Source of the DNA: Corynebacterium pseudotuberculosis
GTDB taxonomy: Bacteria; Actinomycetota; Actinomycetes; Mycobacteriales; Mycobacteriaceae
Direction of reading: 5' to 3'
Assembly: GCF_002155265.1 (NCBI RefSeq)
Contig: NZ_CP021251.1
Location: 868,001-932,000 of the forward strand
DNA: 64,000 bases
A model generated the notes under the pieces. It saw only the letters and a program-made list of their open reading frames with translations, had not been told where the DNA came from and did not search any database. Position numbers and translations under genes: made by a program. Of this stretch, positions 60,253-64,000 are shown one piece after another. Numbering within the stretch: position 1 is the stretch's first letter; the number at the start of each line of letters is the position of its first letter.

Positions 60253-60609
60253 TCAGGCTTTCTTAGTGGTTTTCTTTGTCGTCTTCTTGGTGGCTTTCTT
60301 AGTAGCCTTTTTAGTTGTCTTTTTTGCAGCCTTTTTAGTGGTCTTCTTAGTTGTCTTTTTCGCGGCTTTTTTGGTGGTCTTCTTAGCGCGAGTCTTCTTT
60401 GGTGCGTTAGCTTCCTCGTACTCGGCGGCAACCTTGCGATAAGACAAGCCCTCTGGTTCCACACCCAGCATGCACATCAAAGTCACGCCATCAAAGAAAT
60501 CTTTGGCATAACCAGCTATGATGCGGCGTGCCGCAGCGGCTGTCTCTGCTTCGACAGCGTGGAGCGACTCGGCCGAGTTAGTACGGGTGTCAGTGACCTT
60601 GGGTGGCAA
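60253..60609 (-). CDS. Lysine-rich histone-like protein
   Basis: 118 residues from TTG 60609 with GGAGGA upstream. A 65-residue N-terminal part (SLHAVEAETAAAARRIIAGYAKDFF... with two cysteines-free helices) precedes a tail made almost wholly of K, T and A in KKTTKKA-type repeats, as in eukaryotic H1 or bacterial HctB-like proteins. Such tails bind DNA non-specifically. The repeats make the gene prone to slippage. It sits directly upstream of otsA in the same orientation. Confidence 0.85.
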   Translation of the reverse strand: MPPKVTDTRTNSAESLHAVEAETAAAARRIIAGYAKDFFDGVTLMCMLGVEPEGLSYRKVAAEYEEANAPKKTRAKKTTKKAAKKTTKKTTKKAAKKTTKKATKKATKKTTKKTTKKA

Positions 60610-60681
60610 GGATCCTCCTCAAAATAGTGAAGACGACGGAAGCGCGGCTCATGAAAAGCAGTGCAAAACCAACATTCTACT

Positions 60682-62225
60682 CTATAAACCTCGGCGCCGC
60701 TTGGTGGCCGTGTACTTAGGTGTATGTCCTTTAGATATGCGCCTACGTAGAGCCAGTTTTTCTTGCTCTTCTTGCTCTGCCCGCCTCTCTGCGGCGGCTT
60801 GGGCTTGGCGGAAGGAATAACGGCGTGTGCGTCGAAAAGCTTTGTACGGATTGAAATGCTGAGGTCGACGTACTCGACGTGCGATCCATTCACCCAGCAC
60901 CACTCCGGCTGCCAAACTACAACAAATGGAAAGTGCAAGGGCGACGTTGGTGAACCCTAGCAAAACCTGCTCATTGAGGGCTGCGTACATTCCTCGGTAA
61001 ATAGAAAGGCCGGGAAGCATAGGGGTAATGCCGGCAACCGCTGTAATAAGGGGAGGAATTAAAAACCTGCGGGCGAGTAGACCACCCGCAAGGCCAATAA
61101 AAGTTGCGGCGGCAGCGATTGATACCACAGGGCCAATGCCCAAAGGAATAAGCACGTAGTAGAACACAAAGGAGCCCGCTGCGGCAGTAAGACCAGAAAC
61201 CGTCACTGCAGAGAGTTCGGCAAAACACCCCACGGCAAAAGCTGCCGACGCCACCGCTCCGGCAATGACCTTAGAAACGGAAGGCTTAGCCGCCAAAGAG
61301 ACTGCCGCTTCTAGTGGGGGAAGCGTAATACCCATGAACTGGACAACCTGAATGCCTGCACCCACACCAGCGACAATTGCGCCCGTGAGCAGTAATGTTT
61401 CAAAGAAACGTGCACTTGCAGTGACTGGGGCACCCGTGATGCCATCCTGCAGTGACTGGACCATAGCAAGGTTGGACATCATAACGACGATTCCCGCCGC
61501 GACAATATGGCTCGGTGATATGTGTATTTCATAATGGCTGGCAACCGAATAAGCGACAGCGGCTGGAACCGTAGCCATGAAACCGCCAAATATGTATTGG
61601 AAGAATAGTGGCAAGGAGTTGCGGTCAAGCCATACGCTTCCCCCAATAATGACTAGCGCCACCACGAAGGATATGGCTGCGACCAAAAAAGTACCGCCAA
61701 GTAGCATCGATACGGCGGCTCCCAAGAAGCCCCAACCAAAAACTGCAGTACGGAAGCGGTACTTGGCCCGCGTCTGAGAGAGCTCGTTGAGGATTTTTTC
61801 CGCTACATCCGGTGGTGTAGCGCCCGCCTGGATCGACCGAATCAAACGGTCTACCTCAGTTAGCTTGGAAAAATCTGTGGTGAGGGAGCGAACAACGCGG
61901 AAAACACTGACCGGAGTCTTTTTGTCGTGCCGATCGTGGTGAACACCGTGATTGTGTTCAGCGTGATGTCAACATGGCAGAAGAGCAATCCATAAGCGGC
62001 GGTGACCGCGTGAACCTGGGCACGCGTATCACGATTGGATGTGCCCGCAGATAGCAGAATATCCCCGATCCGTGCCGCGAGATCCATAACCGCAGCTACC
62101 TGAGCCGGGTCAGTGAGGTCAATCGGTGCAAGGGGCGAGGGGGGCGGTGCGGCTTTGACCGTGTCGATCGTGGCCAAGCGGCCGGAACTGCTATTCCAGC
62201 TCCGAAGCTTATCCAGCAAACTCAC
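60682..62225 (-). pseudogene. thrE: Threonine exporter ThrE, frameshifted
   Basis: Start GTG 62225 (or 62228; AGGGGG upstream). The N-terminal part (KAAPPPSPLAPIDLT, ILLSAGTSNRDT, VDITLNTITVF) matches C. glutamicum ThrE as I remember it, then stops at 61860. The rest, from 61845, starts LIRSIQAGATPP and continues with about ten helices to the C-terminal basic tail. Adding one base to the five-A run (61919-61923, written as T on the plus strand) joins the frames as TTKKTPVSVF. Wild-type length would be about 514 residues. As written the exporter is inactivated; a homopolymer sequencing error is possible. Confidence 0.93.
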
Positions 62226-62416
62226 CACAAACCCCCTGATCCTTAGGCTGTCTTTGTACCTTACAATTAGGAGGTTACTCAAGTATGAGCCTTCCTGTAG
62301 GGGGAGGGGATAGTCAGTGCTCACGGCTCTGCTTGAATGAAAGCCCATTTGTGTTGTAGCATTCATCATCGTGCGAAAGGCTGCTCGCAAAATTAGTGAG
62401 TTAGTCTGTAGCGTGT

Positions 62417-62489
62417 GCTGGAGTGGCGCAATTGGTAGCGCAACGGTCTTGTAAACCGTAGGTTGTGGGTTCAAGTCCCATCTCCAGCT
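62417..62489 (+). tRNA. tRNA-Thr (TGT)
   Basis: 73 nt with a complete cloverleaf: seven-base acceptor (GCTGGAG/CTCCAGC), D-arm GCGC/GCGC, anticodon stem ACGGT/ACCGT with loop CTTGTAA, T-arm GTGGG-TTCAAGT-CCCAT. No encoded CCA. It lies between thrE and a relic island, a classical phage/island attachment position. Confidence 0.97.
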
Positions 62490-62494
62490 CAACG

Positions 62495-62530
62495 AGCCCC
62501 TGACTAAAGATAAAGGTCAGGGGCTTTTTG
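62495..62530 (+). terminator. tRNA terminator
   Basis: Ten-base stem (62495-62504 with 62516-62525) followed by TTTTT. Confidence 0.9.
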
Positions 62531-62533
62531 TGT

Positions 62534-62676
62534 CTAAACTGTATGCAAGCCCATCGCCACCCCCGCGATAATCCCATGACACCGCCCAAAAGACTCCCCA
62601 ACGTGTTGCCCGCAGCATCCAGATCATCATCAAAAAGCGCCGCGTAGGTATCCAGCGTCATCGCAGAATCCTCGTG
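62534..62676 (-). pseudogene. Tyrosine recombinase C-terminal relic
   Basis: Only the end of a phage-type integrase remains: HEDSAMTLDTYAALF-DDDLD with the catalytic Tyr (TLDTY), then AAGNTLGSLLGGV. Toward 62580 the frame shifts, and the other frame ends IIAGVAMGLHTV with a stop at 62534. The gene is cut off upstream at about 62676, exactly where the plus-strand surface-protein relic begins. It is oriented toward the tRNA, as integrases beside attachment sites usually are. Confidence 0.75.
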
Positions 62677-62678
62677 AA

Positions 62679-62870
62679 GTAAAGATCAGCGAAGGACGGA
62701 TCACTAATCTGGATCCGCTTCCAGTTGGGACTGAACTCCTGCTGAAGGAAAAGAAGCCGAAGAAGCTACTGGCTAAGACCGGTTCTGAGACCGTTATGGT
62801 CATGATCCTAGGCATGCTCGCCATTCTTACCGGATTGATACTAGTTATCCGCCGTCGCAGTGAAGCGTAG
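62679..62870 (+). pseudogene. C-terminal relic of an LPxTG-like surface protein
   Basis: The frame KISEGRITNLDPLPVGT... leads to a sorting signal LLAKTG, a helix of about 20 residues and an RRRSEA tail, ending at TAG 62870. There is no start codon with a ribosome site or signal peptide: only the last roughly 60 codons survive. DLPVGTEL-like and KKPKK segments indicate the last SpaA-type domain is partly deleted. It abuts the integrase relic, so a deletion or recombination event probably joined them. Confidence 0.75.
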
Positions 62871-62888
62871 AGTGCGGATTTAAGAGTT

Positions 62889-62926
62889 AAGGCGCGGACC
62901 CCGTTTAAGGATCCGCGCCTTTCTCA
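62889..62926. terminator. Bidirectional terminator
   Basis: Ten-base stem (62889-62898 with 62912-62921) between the surface-protein relic and the convergent thrE-like gene. Confidence 0.85.
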
Positions 62927-62930
62927 TATC

Positions 62931-64000
62931 CTAGTTTCCTGCAGCGATTTGTTTATAGATCTTTTTGCGGCGGTTGTGAACGAGCTTGCGGGTGAAGCGT
63001 CGATAATGATTGAGCGTTGGTGGTCTGCGGGCGCGCCGGGCGATCCACTCTCCAAGGACCACTCCGGAGGAAAGCGCCGTGGCAATGGCTATGGCATAAG
63101 AAAGGTTGGAAAAGCCGACCAAAATTTGATCATGGAGCAGCCCATAGAGACCACGATAAATTGCAGATCCAGGCAGCAATGGCGTGATACCAGCAATGGA
63201 GATAATTAGTGGTGGGATGAGATAGCGTCGGCCTAAAAAGCCGCCTATGAGCCCGATGAGAACGGACGTGAGTGCAGAACTTGTGATGTCTCCAATACCT
63301 TGAGGGATGAGCACAAAATAAAACAAACTCGAACCGCAGGCTGCTGTTAGCGCGGAGATAAACACGGAAGGCCAGTCTGCATAACAGGCACGCGCAAAAC
63401 CGGAAGTAGCAAAAATACTGCCTAAGACGCGGACAGTATTGGACGCAAAATTGGGAACGGGCACGGTCTCTACCGGAGGAAGCGAGAATCCTAATGACCC
63501 AGCAAGGGATACGCCTATGGCTATGCCTGCGACGATGCCAGCGGTTGTGATGAGGGCGTCGAAAAGCCGTGCCGTTCCAGTGATCGGCGCAGATGTGACT
63601 CCGTTTTGGATCGCTTGCACCAACGTTAATCCCGCGACCATGACGATGATCGACGTAGCAATTACCATGCTGGGACGGATGGACAGCCCTAAATACTGGC
63701 CCCAGTCGTAGGTGATGGCGGCGAGGAAAGCGACAAAAATGCCTCCTACGGTGTTCTGGAAGAAGATGGGCAAGCCATGTTTGTCTAACCAAGCACTCAT
63801 CCAAATAATGAGGGCACCGGCGACGGTGGAAATTAGCGCGACGGGCATATTGCCGCCGAGGAGGAGGGCCACGGATCCACTCATCACAGCGAAAGACGCG
63901 ACAACTCCGGGGAGTCCAATGGGGTCGGGGGCACGGTGGATGGCGTCGAGACGGGTCTCCGCATCCAGCGGAGAAGCATGGCCTGAGTGGATATCGCGGA
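62931..64000 (-). CDS. Second ThrE-like exporter, 5' end outside the window
   Basis: About 356 residues visible and the frame is open to the window edge (DIHSGHASPLDAE... upstream of GTG 63887), so the start lies outside. The sequence is the membrane half of ThrE, with the same helices and conserved segments as the gene at 60682: PIFFQNTVGGIF, SAPITGTARLFDAL, RRYLIPPLIISIAGITPLLPG and a GVVLGEWIARRARRPP tail. It is a diverged paralogue. With tRNA and relic genes between, the pair looks like an old duplication or separate acquisition. It may export other small amino acids. Confidence 0.9.
   Translation of the reverse strand, partial: RDIHSGHASPLDAETRLDAIHRAPDPIGLPGVVASFAVMSGSVALLLGGNMPVALISTVAGALIIWMSAWLDKHGLPIFFQNTVGGIFVAFLAAITYDWGQYLGLSIRPSMVIATSIIVMVAGLTLVQAIQNGVTSAPITGTARLFDALITTAGIVAGIAIGVSLAGSLGFSLPPVETVPVPNFASNTVRVLGSIFATSGFARACYADWPSVFISALTAACGSSLFYFVLIPQGIGDITSSALTSVLIGLIGGFLGRRYLIPPLIISIAGITPLLPGSAIYRGLYGLLHDQILVGFSNLSYAIAIATALSSGVVLGEWIARRARRPPTLNHYRRFTRKLVHNRRKKIYKQIAAGN

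Noticed and set aside
60253..60430. Tandem repeats near 60260-60400 as a CRISPR or mobile repeat.
   Set aside because: The repetition comes from lysine/threonine/alanine codons inside one reading frame; unit length is irregular and there are no spacers.
62228..62492. N-terminal extension of thrE through the tRNA gene.
   Set aside because: It would read across the tRNA-Thr; GTG 62225/62228 with AGGGGG fits the known protein.

Overview
The window looks like chromosomal DNA of a Corynebacterium in the diphtheriae/ulcerans/pseudotuberculosis group. The reasons are moderate G+C, frequent GTG/TTG starts, mini-porin genes between groEL and ppk2, a betaine/choline cluster, thrE and the otsA/otsB/LacI neighbourhood, and the carD-ispD-ispF-cysS-rlmB block. 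Species is not decidable from sequence alone. Most of it is conserved housekeeping sequence; accessory or decaying material sits at both ends and around a few envelope loci.

Layout. 1-2.5 kb: end of a frameshifted sortase-type surface protein, then a frameshifted LeuA-like gene. 2.7-8.2 kb: M20 peptidase, groEL under a CIRCE operator, two porin-like miniproteins, ppk2, and a third miniprotein on the other strand that is easily missed. 8.6-14.2 kb (minus strand): MarR regulator, a 1276-residue Pls/epsilon-polylysine-synthetase-like NRPS and a secreted lipase. 14.4-25.5 kb: dctA, rhodanese, ppa, dacB-tilS-hpt-ftsH-folE-folP-folB-folK and a PanC-like gene. 25.5-32.4 kb: choline-to-betaine genes betA, betT (frameshifted), betB and a cation symporter. 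32.5-40.5 kb: SPFH/ribbon-helix-helix pair with a twin palindromic operator, lysS, CPBP protease, hydrolase, nucleoside hydrolase with MFS transporter, Pr6Pr membrane protein. 40.7-48.6 kb: clpC, DUF4236 miniprotein, ThrE-family exporter, mutY, carbonic anhydrase, radA. 49-50.5 kb: a two-ORF secreted/anchored protein. 50.5-55.7 kb: lipoprotein, carD, ispD, ispF, cysS, rlmB. 55.6-64 kb: esterase, LacI regulator (IpsA-like), otsB, lipoprotein, otsA, lysine-rich histone-like protein, frameshifted thrE, tRNA-Thr, an integrase relic fused to a surface-protein relic, and a second thrE-like gene running off the end.

Functional links. groEL, clpC and ftsH form the proteostasis set. folE-P-B-K is a complete folate branch next to hpt and tilS. 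betT-betB with divergent betA makes osmoprotectant betaine from choline. otsA/otsB build trehalose for osmoprotection and mycolate transfer. The most interesting candidate is the Pls-like NRPS, whose adenylation pocket reads close to a lysine code. Four genes each need exactly one base inserted or removed, at least three of them in short homopolymers, so either recent gene decay or sequencing error must be considered.
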